The notes beneath the pieces are model-generated. The model saw only the letters and a list, made by a program, of their open reading frames with translations, searched no databases and had not been told where the DNA came from. A stretch of DNA of 64,000 bases from an uncultured Alphaproteobacteria bacterium (lineage in GTDB: Bacteria > Pseudomonadota > Alphaproteobacteria > RF32 > CAG-239). The DNA is taken from positions 1 through 64,000 of the forward strand of contig CALYAX010000002.1 of assembly GCA_944393665.1 (NCBI GenBank), in the 5' to 3' direction. The position numbers were made by a program, and so were the translations under genes. Below, piece by piece: positions 41,572 to 49,912 of the stretch (the stretch's first letter is position 1; the number at the start of each line of letters is the position of its first letter).

Positions 41572-42207
41572 ATGGACTTTCAATGCCCCGACAAAAATTG
41601 TCACTTATGCCCGCGCCTGCTTGAATTTCGCGCCGGGAACGAAAAAAAATATCCCGCATACTATAACGGCCCGGTAGAGCCTTTCGGTTCTTTGGACGCC
41701 GAGGTACTGGTTGTGGGGCTGGCGCCGGGATTGAACGGGGCTAACCAGACCAACCGTCCGTTTACCGGAGATTATGCCGGCGATGTTCTTTATCCGGTCT
41801 TGTTGAAATACGGTTTTGCCTCCGGTTGTTATGAACGCCGCAAAGATGATAATTATCGGCTTATAAACGTGCGTATTACCAATTCGGTGCGCTGTGTTCC
41901 GCCGCAAAACAAGGTGACGGGAGAAGAAGTTAAAAACTGCGGCCGGTATCTGACGCAGGAAATTGCCTGCATGCCCCGCCTGAAGGTTATTCTGACACTG
42001 GGAAGCGTGGCTCATAATGCCGTTTTGGGTGTTTTGGGCTACCGCAAAGCTGCTTACAAATTTGCCCATAATGCCGTTCATCATTTGGAAAAGCATCATC
42101 TGCTGATGATAAACTCCTATCATACCTCGCGTTATAATATTAATACCGGTGTTTTGACCGAAGAGATGTTTGAAGCGGTTATCCAAAATATTAAAAGCCA
42201 CCTGTAA
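41572..42207 (+). CDS. Uracil-DNA glycosylase, family 5-like (UdgB)
   Basis: A 211-residue iron-sulfur uracil-DNA glycosylase. Motif A is GLAPGLNGANQTNRPFTGD (about residue 52), the form seen in family 5, with Gly-Leu in place of the catalytic Asp/Glu of family 4. Cys pairs CHLC (about residue 10), RCVPP and NCGRY supply the [4Fe-4S] ligands, and the C-terminal YHTSRYNINTG is motif B. It removes uracil and some other damaged bases from DNA. It is a single gene with GGGAGG before the ATG. Confidence 0.87.
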   Translation: MDFQCPDKNCHLCPRLLEFRAGNEKKYPAYYNGPVEPFGSLDAEVLVVGLAPGLNGANQTNRPFTGDYAGDVLYPVLLKYGFASGCYERRKDDNYRLINVRITNSVRCVPPQNKVTGEEVKNCGRYLTQEIACMPRLKVILTLGSVAHNAVLGVLGYRKAAYKFAHNAVHHLEKHHLLMINSYHTSRYNINTGVLTEEMFEAVIQNIKSHL

Positions 42208-42294
42208 TTGTTGATTGACAAAATTTCCGAATCGGATATGTTAGCAGTGCTTTATCTGATTAAGAAATTAAATGTCTAACTAAAATATTTCACT

Positions 42295-42684
42295 ATGAAA
42301 AAAGAGATTTTTGCCTGTGCCGACCGAGTTGCCCGCACTTGGCTTAATAATTGTGAAAATTTAACCGACGCCGTTAAAACAGCCATGAAGCTTGGCTACG
42401 GATTTGTGGTTAAATACGAAGAAACCGGAGATCATATGTATCCCTGGAAGTTAAAAATTATCGGCTGGAAGTTTCATTTGGTAGATTATGCCACAGCTAT
42501 CGGGCTGCTTCCCAAAAATGACCAGTTTCTGCCGTTTTACGAGGATGCTCACCGCCGGGCCCCCGAAGAGAAATTTTTGGTGGCGACTTCACCGGAAGGA
42601 CCGATGGTTTTTAGCCCGCGGGAGTTTGACGAAATAGAGGAGCTTCCGCTGGAAAAATACAATAAATTATTACGGACTGCATAA
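42295..42684 (+). CDS. Hypothetical protein, 129 aa
   Basis: I do not recognise this protein. It is soluble and of mixed composition, with an N-terminal helix (FACADRVARTWLNN), a conserved-looking YEETGDHMYPWKLKIIGWKF stretch and an acidic C-terminus. No Shine-Dalgarno is visible before the ATG at 42295, so the start is uncertain. It lies between the glycosylase gene and the terminator shared with the Rnf operon. Coding seems likely from codon use and length. Confidence 0.55.
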   Translation: MKKEIFACADRVARTWLNNCENLTDAVKTAMKLGYGFVVKYEETGDHMYPWKLKIIGWKFHLVDYATAIGLLPKNDQFLPFYEDAHRRAPEEKFLVATSPEGPMVFSPREFDEIEELPLEKYNKLLRTA

Positions 42685-42688
42685 AATA

Positions 42689-42722
42689 AAACCGATGGCG
42701 TTAAAACCATCGGCTTTATTTT
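42689..42722. terminator. Shared terminator between the 129-aa gene and the Rnf operon
   Basis: AAACCGATGG and CCATCGGCTTT form a stem around CGTTAAAA, flanked by T runs. It lies between convergent genes. Confidence 0.8.
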
Positions 42723-42732
42723 ACCTCGAGGC

Positions 42733-43308
42733 TTAATTTCCTACTCCGGCAAAGCCCATAAAAGCCATAGACAGCAGTCCGGCGGTAATCAGGGAAATCG
42801 GCGTCCCTTTCAAAGCGGGAGGCAGTTTGGTAAACTCCAGGCGTTCGCGCATGCCTGCAAAAAGAATAATTGCCAAAGTAAAACCGATGGAACTGGCCAG
42901 GGCATAGCAGACTCCGGCAACCAAGGTATAATTTTTTTGAATTGTCAGAATGGCAATGCCCAGAACGGCGCAGTTAGTGGTAATCAGGGGAAGAAAAATA
43001 CCCAAAGCCTGATAGAGTGCCGGCGAAGTTTTTTTGAGAATAATTTCAACCATCTGAACCAAAGCCGCGATAACCAGAATAAAAGTGACGGTGGTCATAA
43101 ATGTTAACTGGTATGGCTGCAGGAAAGTGTAATAGATCAAAAATGTAACGATGGTGGACATGGTAATGACAAACATAACAGCCATTCCCATACCGGCAGC
43201 AGTGGAAATTTTTTTCGAAACGCCTAAAAACGGGCAAATCCCTAAAAATTGCGACAGAATGATGTTGTTAACAAAAATCGCGGTAATGAAAATCATAAAA
43301 TAGGCCAT
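42733..43308 (-). CDS. rnfA: Electron transport complex subunit RnfA
   Basis: Integral membrane subunit of the Rnf complex (ferredoxin:NAD oxidoreductase that moves ions across the membrane). The 191 residues have six membrane helices and the NNIILSQFLGICPFLGVS signature, whose Cys is a ligand of the membrane [2Fe-2S] cluster shared with RnfE. The later TTNCAVLG gives the second. RnfA and NqrE are close homologues; the presence of RnfB in the same operon settles the choice. Last gene of the operon. Confidence 0.95.
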   Translation of the reverse strand: MAYFMIFITAIFVNNIILSQFLGICPFLGVSKKISTAAGMGMAVMFVITMSTIVTFLIYYTFLQPYQLTFMTTVTFILVIAALVQMVEIILKKTSPALYQALGIFLPLITTNCAVLGIAILTIQKNYTLVAGVCYALASSIGFTLAIILFAGMRERLEFTKLPPALKGTPISLITAGLLSMAFMGFAGVGN

Positions 43309-43310
43309 GA

Positions 43311-43907
43311 TTATTTTGCCTTTCGCAACTGGTTAACGGTAATGATTAAACCGGCCAAAGCTAAAAAAGCGCCCGGCGGCATGATAAAGAGGAGCATGGT
43401 GTCGGCTCCCTCGGCTAAAAAGTTCCAGCCAAAAAGAGAACCTGAACCCAGAACTTCGCGAATTGACCCCAGAAGCGCCAGAGCCCAGGTGAAGCCAATC
43501 CCCATTCCGACAGCGTCAAGCAGCGACTGCCAGGTATTGTTTTTGGCAGCAAAAGCTTCGGCACGGCCGAGAATAATGCAGTTGACCACAATCAGGGGAA
43601 TGTAAATGCCGAGCGCTCCGTGCAGTGCCGGCAGATAGGCCGCCATTAAAAGGTCAACCACAGTTACAAACGAGGCAATGATGACAATATAGCAAGGAAT
43701 ACGCACCTGGGAAGGAATGACGTTTTTGACCAGAGAAATAGCCATATTTGACATCATCAAGACAAACAGCGTGGCCAAACCCATGCCGAGACCGTTCAGG
43801 GCCGAAGTGGTGACGCCCAAGGTCGGGCACATGCCGAGCAGCATAACCAAAGTGGGGTTTTCTCTCAGAATTCCGCGGGTAAGATTATTCAGACTGGTTT
43901 TATCCAT
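43311..43907 (-). CDS. rnfE: Electron transport complex subunit RnfE
   Basis: A 198-residue membrane protein, homologous to RnfA with opposite topology; together they hold an intramembrane [2Fe-2S] cluster. [17 protein letters not shown] and [15 protein letters not shown] carry the conserved cysteines. Six helices are predictable. It starts two bases after rnfG's stop region and ends two bases before rnfA, so it is tightly coupled in the operon. Confidence 0.95.
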   Translation of the reverse strand: MDKTSLNNLTRGILRENPTLVMLLGMCPTLGVTTSALNGLGMGLATLFVLMMSNMAISLVKNVIPSQVRIPCYIVIIASFVTVVDLLMAAYLPALHGALGIYIPLIVVNCIILGRAEAFAAKNNTWQSLLDAVGMGIGFTWALALLGSIREVLGSGSLFGWNFLAEGADTMLLFIMPPGAFLALAGLIITVNQLRKAK

Positions 43908-43909
43908 GG

Positions 43910-44500
43910 CTATTTCCCGGTGTTAAAGTTTTTATAAGCATCTACGGCGCGCTGAATTGCGTCAATCACGGCGCGCGAACTGATAGTGGCTGCGGTGACG
44001 GCATCGATATCCCCGCCATCCTGGCGAACCTTGAATTTATGTTTGGAAACATCAAAACCATTAAACTGGCTCTGGAATTTGGGTTCGGTAATTTTGGAAC
44101 CGAGCCCGGGCGTTTCCTGATGAGAGATGACTTTGTACCCTTTGATGGCTCCGTCGATATAAAAACCGACAATTAAATCAATCCGTCCGCCAAAACCGCT
44201 GTTGGTATAGGTTTTGATGGCAAAGGAATTGACAATGCCGTCTTTGCGGGCCGGATAAAGCTGTAATTTTGATTTTTTATCCGGTGTATAGATAGTCATT
44301 TTTTCAGCAAAAGGATCATTGTCAAAATCATTGACAACTTCGGCAATGGCATCGAGCTCGCGGCGGTTATTGGCCGCTTTGATCGGTTCTTTGGTATAGC
44401 GGTAAACCTCTGCCAAGATATAAGCCGAAGCAACAGCCACGACCAGGAGGGCTGCGGTCATTTTCAAAAATGTTTTCAGATCAGGGTGACGGTCAAGCAT
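43910..44500 (-). CDS. rnfG: Electron transport complex subunit RnfG
   Basis: A 196-residue subunit with one N-terminal membrane helix ([16 protein letters not shown]) and a periplasmic FMN-binding domain. FMN is normally bound covalently by ApbE to the Thr of an [S/T]GAT motif; here the corresponding site reads [13 protein letters not shown], with Ala in place of Gly. The Thr acceptor is kept. apbE lies at the head of the same operon. It overlaps rnfD by one base. Confidence 0.93.
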   Translation of the reverse strand: MLDRHPDLKTFLKMTAALLVVAVASAYILAEVYRYTKEPIKAANNRRELDAIAEVVNDFDNDPFAEKMTIYTPDKKSKLQLYPARKDGIVNSFAIKTYTNSGFGGRIDLIVGFYIDGAIKGYKVISHQETPGLGSKITEPKFQSQFNGFDVSKHKFKVRQDGGDIDAVTAATISSRAVIDAIQRAVDAYKNFNTGK

Positions 44501-45501
44501 TATTTGCCTCCCTGCCCGTAAAAGCGCGGGCGGGCATATTTATCAATTAACGGCACAAAGGCGTTCATTATCAGAATAGCAAAGGATACGCCTTCGGGAT
44601 AAGCGCTGTACAGGCGGATGATGACGGTAAGTGCCCCGCAGCCGACAGCGAAGAGAATTTGCCCGTTTTTAGTCATCGGCGAGGTCGTATAATCTGTTGC
44701 CATAAAGATGGCTCCCAGCATTAATCCGCCGGATAACAAATGGGTTACCGGTTCATAACGGACATCTCCGGTTGCCAGATACAGGACTGCCGTGAGAACA
44801 AAAACCGTTGAAATATAATAAAACGGGATATGCCAGGTAATGACGCGGCGCCAGAGCATATAAGCCAGTCCGAGCAGCAACGCCAGGGCTGATACTTCTC
44901 CCAGGCAGCCGCCGGTATTGCCGACAAACATCTGCCAATAGCCGGGAATTTCCTGCAATGAGTGCTGACCGGCGGTTAATGCTGTCGCTGAGGTCTGGGC
45001 GTCAAGATGTTTAAGGATTCCCAAAGTTGTAGCGCCGGTCTGGGCGTCAGAGGCAAGAAGGTTCATAAATTCCGGCCGAGGCCAATGGGTCATTTGCACC
45101 GGAAAAGAAATAAAGAGAAAAACCCGGCCGACGAGAGCGGGATTGAACAGGTTTTTGCCCAGCCCTCCGTAGCAGAGTTTGGCAACTACGATGGCCATAA
45201 AAGCACCAATAAAAATCATTAAAACCGGCATTGAACTGGGCAAATTATAAGCGAGCAGCAGCCCGGTAATAACCGCAGACCAATCACCGGAGGTGTTGCC
45301 GGTTTTAAAGACATAACGGCTGAAAAGATACTCAAACATAACGCAGGCTGCAACCGAAGTAGCAATGACCAATAAAGCATTCAGCCCGAAAAACAAGACA
45401 GCGGCGATCATCGCCGGAATCAGGGCGATGACGACATCGCGCATAATTACCGGGGTTGTCCGGCTGGTAGTTAAGTGAGGAGCAGTCGAAATTTTAAGCA
45501 T
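44500..45501 (-). CDS. rnfD: Electron transport complex subunit RnfD
   Basis: A 333-residue membrane subunit with about nine helices. The covalent-FMN motif is canonical (DAQTGATTLG, about residue 155), so this subunit is a good ApbE substrate. FMATDYTTSPMT is the other family block. It carries electrons between the soluble cluster subunits and RnfG/RnfA-E. rnfC stops six bases upstream. Confidence 0.95.
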   Translation of the reverse strand: MLKISTAPHLTTSRTTPVIMRDVVIALIPAMIAAVLFFGLNALLVIATSVAACVMFEYLFSRYVFKTGNTSGDWSAVITGLLLAYNLPSSMPVLMIFIGAFMAIVVAKLCYGGLGKNLFNPALVGRVFLFISFPVQMTHWPRPEFMNLLASDAQTGATTLGILKHLDAQTSATALTAGQHSLQEIPGYWQMFVGNTGGCLGEVSALALLLGLAYMLWRRVITWHIPFYYISTVFVLTAVLYLATGDVRYEPVTHLLSGGLMLGAIFMATDYTTSPMTKNGQILFAVGCGALTVIIRLYSAYPEGVSFAILIMNAFVPLIDKYARPRFYGQGGK

Positions 45502-45507
45502 AGGCGT

Positions 45508-46830
45508 TTATTTTTTCCTCTTTAGTTCGGATTTAGCAAGTTTGCAGAAATCAAGCAATGGCAGGCGCGCCGGACAGGTATAGGCGCAGCAGCCGCATTC
45601 GATGCAATCGGAAACGTGGCAGCCGCGGGTTTCTTCGAACATATTTTCCCTTACAAGACGGCCGATTAAAAATGGTTGCAGACCGATGGGACAGACCTCA
45701 GCGCATTTGCCGCAGCGAATGCAGTCTGTACCAAGCTCTTTGTGCGTCATGGCGTCGGACAGCAAAAGTATGCCGGAGGTCAATTTGGTAACCGGGGCAT
45801 TGATGTTGAAAGCCGAAGTTCCCATCATCGGGCCGCCAAACAGGACCTGGGCGGTTTCATCGCACAAACCGCCGCATTTTTCAATCAGGAAAGAGGCCGG
45901 CGTTCCGACGCGGACTAAAAAGTTTCCGGGGTGTTTGCAGCAATCGCCGCTGACCGTGACAATACGTTCAAACAAGGGTTTGTTTTTGAGAACCGCTTCG
46001 TAAATGGCATAAACCGTGCCTACGTTTTGGACCAGACAGCCGGCGTCGGCGGGCAGCTTGCCGGAAGGAACTTCGCGGCCGGTGATAGCCGTAATCAGCT
46101 GTTTCTCGCCGCCCTGGGGATATTTAGTGGCACAGGCCTGGACATTGACACCGACATAGCGTTTGGTCAGTTTGGACAACGCTGCTATCGCCCGGGGTTT
46201 GTTTTCGTCGACAGCGATAATTGCGTTCTGAATACCGAGGACCTTGTTTATAATCTTGGAGCCGATGATGATTTGTTCCGCTTTTTCGACCATCAGGCGG
46301 TCATCAGCGGTCAAAAAAGGTTCGCATTCAATTCCGTTTAAAATGAGCGTATCAACTTTTTTATCCGTCGGAACGGCGGTTTTAATCGGGGTGGGATAAC
46401 CTGCCCCGCCCATGCCGACAATGCCGGCTTCGCGGATTTTGGCAACAATCTGTTCCGGCGTATAAGGAATATCGCGCACAATACCCGGCGAACGGTCAAT
46501 GGAAGGCTCCCATTCGTCGCCTTCAACCCTGATGGTAATCATATCTTCATGATAACCGAATTCGCCCTCTACCGCTTCGACTTTAATAACTTCTCCGGAA
46601 ACCGAGGAAAAAACATCGGCAGAAACAATTCCGTCGGCATCGGCAATATGGGTGCCGACTTTTACTTTATCGCCTTTTTGGACCAGGATTTTTGCGGGCG
46701 CGCCGATGTGCTGTTTAACCGGAATGTAAACAGTTTCCGGCAAACCGGCGTCCTGTATCGGCGAATCGGTGGTAATTTTATATTTGTCGGGGTGAATGCC
46801 GCCGATTGAAAAGGTTTTCAGTTTAGTCAT
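45508..46830 (-). CDS. rnfC: Electron transport complex subunit RnfC
   Basis: A 440-residue cytoplasmic subunit that binds NAD(H), FMN and two [4Fe-4S] clusters. The N-terminal barrel, the MGGAGYPT glycine-rich loop (about residue 140), the SLBB-type middle domain and two C-terminal clusters, CIRCGKCAEVCP (about residue 370) and CIECGCCAYTCP, are present. The C-terminal repeats found in some enterobacterial RnfC proteins are absent. It overlaps rnfB by 8 bp. Confidence 0.95.
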   Translation of the reverse strand: MTKLKTFSIGGIHPDKYKITTDSPIQDAGLPETVYIPVKQHIGAPAKILVQKGDKVKVGTHIADADGIVSADVFSSVSGEVIKVEAVEGEFGYHEDMITIRVEGDEWEPSIDRSPGIVRDIPYTPEQIVAKIREAGIVGMGGAGYPTPIKTAVPTDKKVDTLILNGIECEPFLTADDRLMVEKAEQIIIGSKIINKVLGIQNAIIAVDENKPRAIAALSKLTKRYVGVNVQACATKYPQGGEKQLITAITGREVPSGKLPADAGCLVQNVGTVYAIYEAVLKNKPLFERIVTVSGDCCKHPGNFLVRVGTPASFLIEKCGGLCDETAQVLFGGPMMGTSAFNINAPVTKLTSGILLLSDAMTHKELGTDCIRCGKCAEVCPIGLQPFLIGRLVRENMFEETRGCHVSDCIECGCCAYTCPARLPLLDFCKLAKSELKRKK

Positions 46831-47671
46831 CGGGGGTCTCCTTGGAGGCGGTTCCGCGCTGATAAATAATTGCTCCGGTGGGGCAAGCTGACGCCAAAGC
46901 CTCGCCGAATTCGCGCGGGTCGACTGTATCGGGAATGTAGGAAAGGTTGTTTTCGACCTTAACTTCGGGATTGATCTTGGTACATTTCAGGCAGGCAATG
47001 CAGGCTGCCGAGCAGTTTTTGCGGGCCACGGCGCCTTTCTGAGTATTCCGGCAGGCAACATAGACCTGCGACCCGTCGGCGGCAACCGGGCGGATTTCAA
47101 ACAAATGGCGCGGGCAGATATTCACGCAGGCGCCGCAGGAGGTGCATTTATCGCGGTCCACCACGGGAATACCGGTGACCGGGTCAATATGCAGGGCGTC
47201 AAATTTGCAGACTTTAACGCAGTCGCCCAAGCGGAGGCAGCCGTCCGGACAGCCGGTCTGGCCGCTGGAAATGCGGGCGGCGATCCGGCAGCTGGAAACG
47301 CCGTCATAGCATACTTTGGCAGGCGCATTTTCACAGGTGCCGTTGCAGCGCAGAACAGAAACGGTGGGCGCCTTTTCTACCGCAGCAAAGCCGAGCACGG
47401 AAGCAATTTGCTGCATAACTTTGGAACCGCCGACTGGACAGTAGAGGCCGGCAAAGGCAGCTTCATCGGCCTGGGCGCAGGCATTTGCAAAATCATGGCA
47501 GCCGGCTTTGCCGCAGCCGCCGCAGTTTGCCTGCGGGAGACATTCTTCCACAGCGGCAACTTTGGGGTTGTCCGCCACGGCAAATTTTTGGGAAACAAAG
47601 TATAGAACAACGGCGGCGGCTAATGCTATTCCGCCCAAAACCAAAATATTAAGTACGACAATATCTTCCAT
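46823..47671 (-). CDS. rnfB: Electron transport complex subunit RnfB
   Basis: The ferredoxin-type entry subunit, 282 residues. It has an N-terminal membrane anchor (NILVLGGIALAAAVVLYFV), the 4Cys motif CLPQANCGGCGKAGCHDFA (about residue 45), a FeS block with CNGTCENAPAKVCYDG, and ferredoxin-like clusters including CTSCGACVNICP (about residue 175) and the Cys-rich CIACLKCTK. RnfB is what separates Rnf from the related Nqr complex. It is longer than the E. coli protein (192 residues), like the RnfB of anaerobes with extra clusters. Confidence 0.95.
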   Translation of the reverse strand: MEDIVVLNILVLGGIALAAAVVLYFVSQKFAVADNPKVAAVEECLPQANCGGCGKAGCHDFANACAQADEAAFAGLYCPVGGSKVMQQIASVLGFAAVEKAPTVSVLRCNGTCENAPAKVCYDGVSSCRIAARISSGQTGCPDGCLRLGDCVKVCKFDALHIDPVTGIPVVDRDKCTSCGACVNICPRHLFEIRPVAADGSQVYVACRNTQKGAVARKNCSAACIACLKCTKINPEVKVENNLSYIPDTVDPREFGEALASACPTGAIIYQRGTASKETPDD

Positions 47672-47689
47672 AGAGTTCCTTAACCGGCG

Positions 47690-48103
47690 CTAAAGTTTGG
47701 ATATAGAAAAAGTAAAGCGTTTCTGAAAACGCTTCCGCTTCAAGAATAACCAGAAATAATACGGAATCAAGATAATTATTGCAGATATGCCCGCGGTTAA
47801 TTCGCCGGCTTTCAGCCAGGCGGCGATGACGATGGCCGCCATCATAAGGATCAGCGGCAGCCCATAGGCATAGAAAACCGCCAGCAGGCCGGACGAAGGC
47901 GTCATTGACAAGACTACCTTTTCGCCGGGAAAGTAAGCCGCAGCTTCATCAGTGGTTATGTCGATATTTTTATTTTGGCAGTCCATCAGCCCGCAGCCGT
48001 GGCGCGCATCACAGTTATGGCAGGCTGAGAAACTGGTTATCTGTACAGATACGCGACCGGGGTTGACGGCGGTGACAGTTCCCTGATGTTCAATTTTATC
48101 CAT
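47690..48103 (-). CDS. rseC: RseC/SoxR-reducing system protein
   Basis: A 137-residue membrane protein of the RseC family, which accompanies Rnf/Rsx operons and in E. coli takes part in reducing SoxR and in sigma-E control. The N-terminal cytoplasmic region has a cysteine cluster CHNC...GCGLMDC (about residues 28-43), followed by two membrane helices (about residues 72-110). It lies one base from apbE and 19 from rnfB in the same direction. Confidence 0.87.
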   Translation of the reverse strand: MDKIEHQGTVTAVNPGRVSVQITSFSACHNCDARHGCGLMDCQNKNIDITTDEAAAYFPGEKVVLSMTPSSGLLAVFYAYGLPLILMMAAIVIAAWLKAGELTAGISAIIILIPYYFWLFLKRKRFQKRFTFSISKL

Positions 48104-48104
48104 T

Positions 48105-49118
48105 TTATTCTCCTATTAAATTGCGGGCGGCGGTTGAGGTTTCCATGGTAATGGAATCATCCCGGCCGCGAATAAACAAAAGGGCCGGCAGATTAAGCTT
48201 TTCGGCCAGTTCCAGGCCGTCTTTCTCGCCCAGGGCCATAATGGCAGTGGCATAGGCATCGGCCAGCATACAGGTGGGATAAAAAACCGTAACCGAGGCC
48301 AGATTGTGTTCTACCGGGCGTCCGGTCCGGGCAGAAATAGTGTGGGCATAACGTTTTCCTCCTGAATAAAAGAAGTTGCGGTAATCCCCCGAAGTAGCAA
48401 CGGCATAATCCGTCAGGTCAAGCACAAAAGCATTGCGGAATCCGCTTTCTGAAGGCCTGGCTACGCCGATGTTCCAGGGATTAATGCCGTCCCGCGTGCC
48501 TGAAACCCTCACCTCTCCGCCGATTTCAACAACAAAATCATGATATCCTTCGCTGTGGAGCATTTCGGCAATACGGTCAACGCCGTATCCCTTGGCTATG
48601 GCTGATAAATCAATATAAACTTGCGCGTCGGTTTTTTGAAGAGTCGTGAAATTATCATCAAAATGCAGCTTGTTAAAACCGACATGAGGCAGAATTTCGG
48701 CAATCTGCTGCTCTGACGGCGTTTTGGTAACGGTGTTGACGCCAAATCCCCACAAATTAACCAGCGGGCCGACAGTGGGGTCAAAAGCACCATTGCTTTC
48801 TGCATACACTTTGGCAGCGTTTTGCAGCAAATAACCCAGCGACGGCGCCAGCTTTAACGGACGGTTTGAGGTTTCACGGTTGATCCGGCTGATTTCGGAT
48901 TCCGGGTCAAACATGGACATTGCGGCGTTAACCTCATTGAGAACAACTTTAACTTTGTTTTCTAATTTGTTGTTTTTATTTAATGTATTTATCTTTATGT
49001 TATAATAGGTGCCGAAGATTTTGCCGCTTATGGTCTGATAGCGGGAAGAATGTTCATGATAGTAAACCGCTGTTGCCATCAGCAGGATGAATATTGAAAA
49101 AATCTTAAAAAGCCGCAT
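48105..49118 (-). CDS. apbE: FAD:protein FMN transferase ApbE
   Basis: A 337-residue periplasmic flavin transferase that attaches FMN to Thr in RnfD and RnfG. It has an N-terminal membrane anchor (LFKIFSIFILLMATAVYY), the conserved LWGFGVN region, the DLSAIAKGYGVDR block (about residue 175), VVEIGGEVRVSG, HTISARTGRP and the magnesium-binding MLADAYATAIM near the C-terminus. It is the first gene of the Rnf operon and its position next to its two substrates is consistent with function. Upstream, 49119-49219 holds the promoters of this operon and the divergent phosphatidyltransferase gene. Confidence 0.93.
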   Translation of the reverse strand: MRLFKIFSIFILLMATAVYYHEHSSRYQTISGKIFGTYYNIKINTLNKNNKLENKVKVVLNEVNAAMSMFDPESEISRINRETSNRPLKLAPSLGYLLQNAAKVYAESNGAFDPTVGPLVNLWGFGVNTVTKTPSEQQIAEILPHVGFNKLHFDDNFTTLQKTDAQVYIDLSAIAKGYGVDRIAEMLHSEGYHDFVVEIGGEVRVSGTRDGINPWNIGVARPSESGFRNAFVLDLTDYAVATSGDYRNFFYSGGKRYAHTISARTGRPVEHNLASVTVFYPTCMLADAYATAIMALGEKDGLELAEKLNLPALLFIRGRDDSITMETSTAARNLIGE

Positions 49119-49219
49119 ATTATTAAGGTCCGGTTTGGATAAGTTGATAACTTGTTTTTACAACGGTTGAAAAGTGGATTACACTTCAGCCAATGTTTTA
49201 TTTAGAAAAGGATTATACT

Positions 49220-49912
49220 ATGCTAAGCAAGTTAAAAGCAACTACAAAGGCAATGATATCCCACCTGCGCGACAATGAAGCCGGCCGCAAACTGGCAAAA
49301 ATGCGCGAGGAATGGCGTTGCCTGGTGAATTCGGTTGGCCGCAGGTTTTATGAATGGGATGTCTCGGCCAATCTGGTCACTTTTACCGGATTTGCCATCG
49401 GCATGCTGGCGGTTAATTTTCTGGCGATGGAAATGTATCTGGCAGCGCTGCTGTGCATTTTAATCAACCGTTTCTTTGATGCGTTGGACGGAGCGATTGC
49501 CCGCTGCAAGGCGATTACCAGCTTCGGCGTTTTTCTTGACGCAACGCTGGATTATATCTTTTATGCCGGGGTTATTTTTGGCTTTGCGCTTGCTTTTCCG
49601 GCTCAAAATGCCGTCGGCGCCTGTTTTCTGATGTTTGGGTTTACGGCTTCTGCCTGCGCGATGCTGGCCTATGCCGTGGTTGCTTTTCAAAACCACCGCG
49701 ACGGCAGCCGCTGCCTGGAGCAATCGCCGTTTTATCTCGGCGGTTTGGCACAGGGATCGGAAACCCTGGTGGCTATGATTGTTCTGTGTATTGTTCCCGA
49801 CTGGTTTCTGCCGATTGCGATTATTCTCGGCTGCTGGTGCCTGGTCAAAGCGCTGACGGTGATTACCGCTGCTTATTATAACTTTGTTATTGCCGCCAAA
49901 GGAAATAATTGA
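49220..49912 (+). CDS. CDP-alcohol phosphatidyltransferase
   Basis: About 230 residues of integral membrane enzyme. The signature DGxxAR...GxxxDxxxD is present as DGAIARCKAITSFGVFLDATLD (split across about residues 93-115), which binds CDP-diacylglycerol and metal. Six helices surround it. The family makes phosphatidylglycerol phosphate, phosphatidylserine, cardiolipin or phosphatidylinositol; the acceptor is not clear here. ATG 49220 follows AAAGGA; an upstream ATG at 49193 lacks a site. Its stop overlaps the next ATG (TGATG). Confidence 0.88.
   Translation: MLSKLKATTKAMISHLRDNEAGRKLAKMREEWRCLVNSVGRRFYEWDVSANLVTFTGFAIGMLAVNFLAMEMYLAALLCILINRFFDALDGAIARCKAITSFGVFLDATLDYIFYAGVIFGFALAFPAQNAVGACFLMFGFTASACAMLAYAVVAFQNHRDGSRCLEQSPFYLGGLAQGSETLVAMIVLCIVPDWFLPIAIILGCWCLVKALTVITAAYYNFVIAAKGNN

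Noticed and set aside
41605-42201. 198-codon antisense frame across the uracil-DNA glycosylase gene
   Set aside because: The sense frame has clear family motifs; the antisense frame has none.
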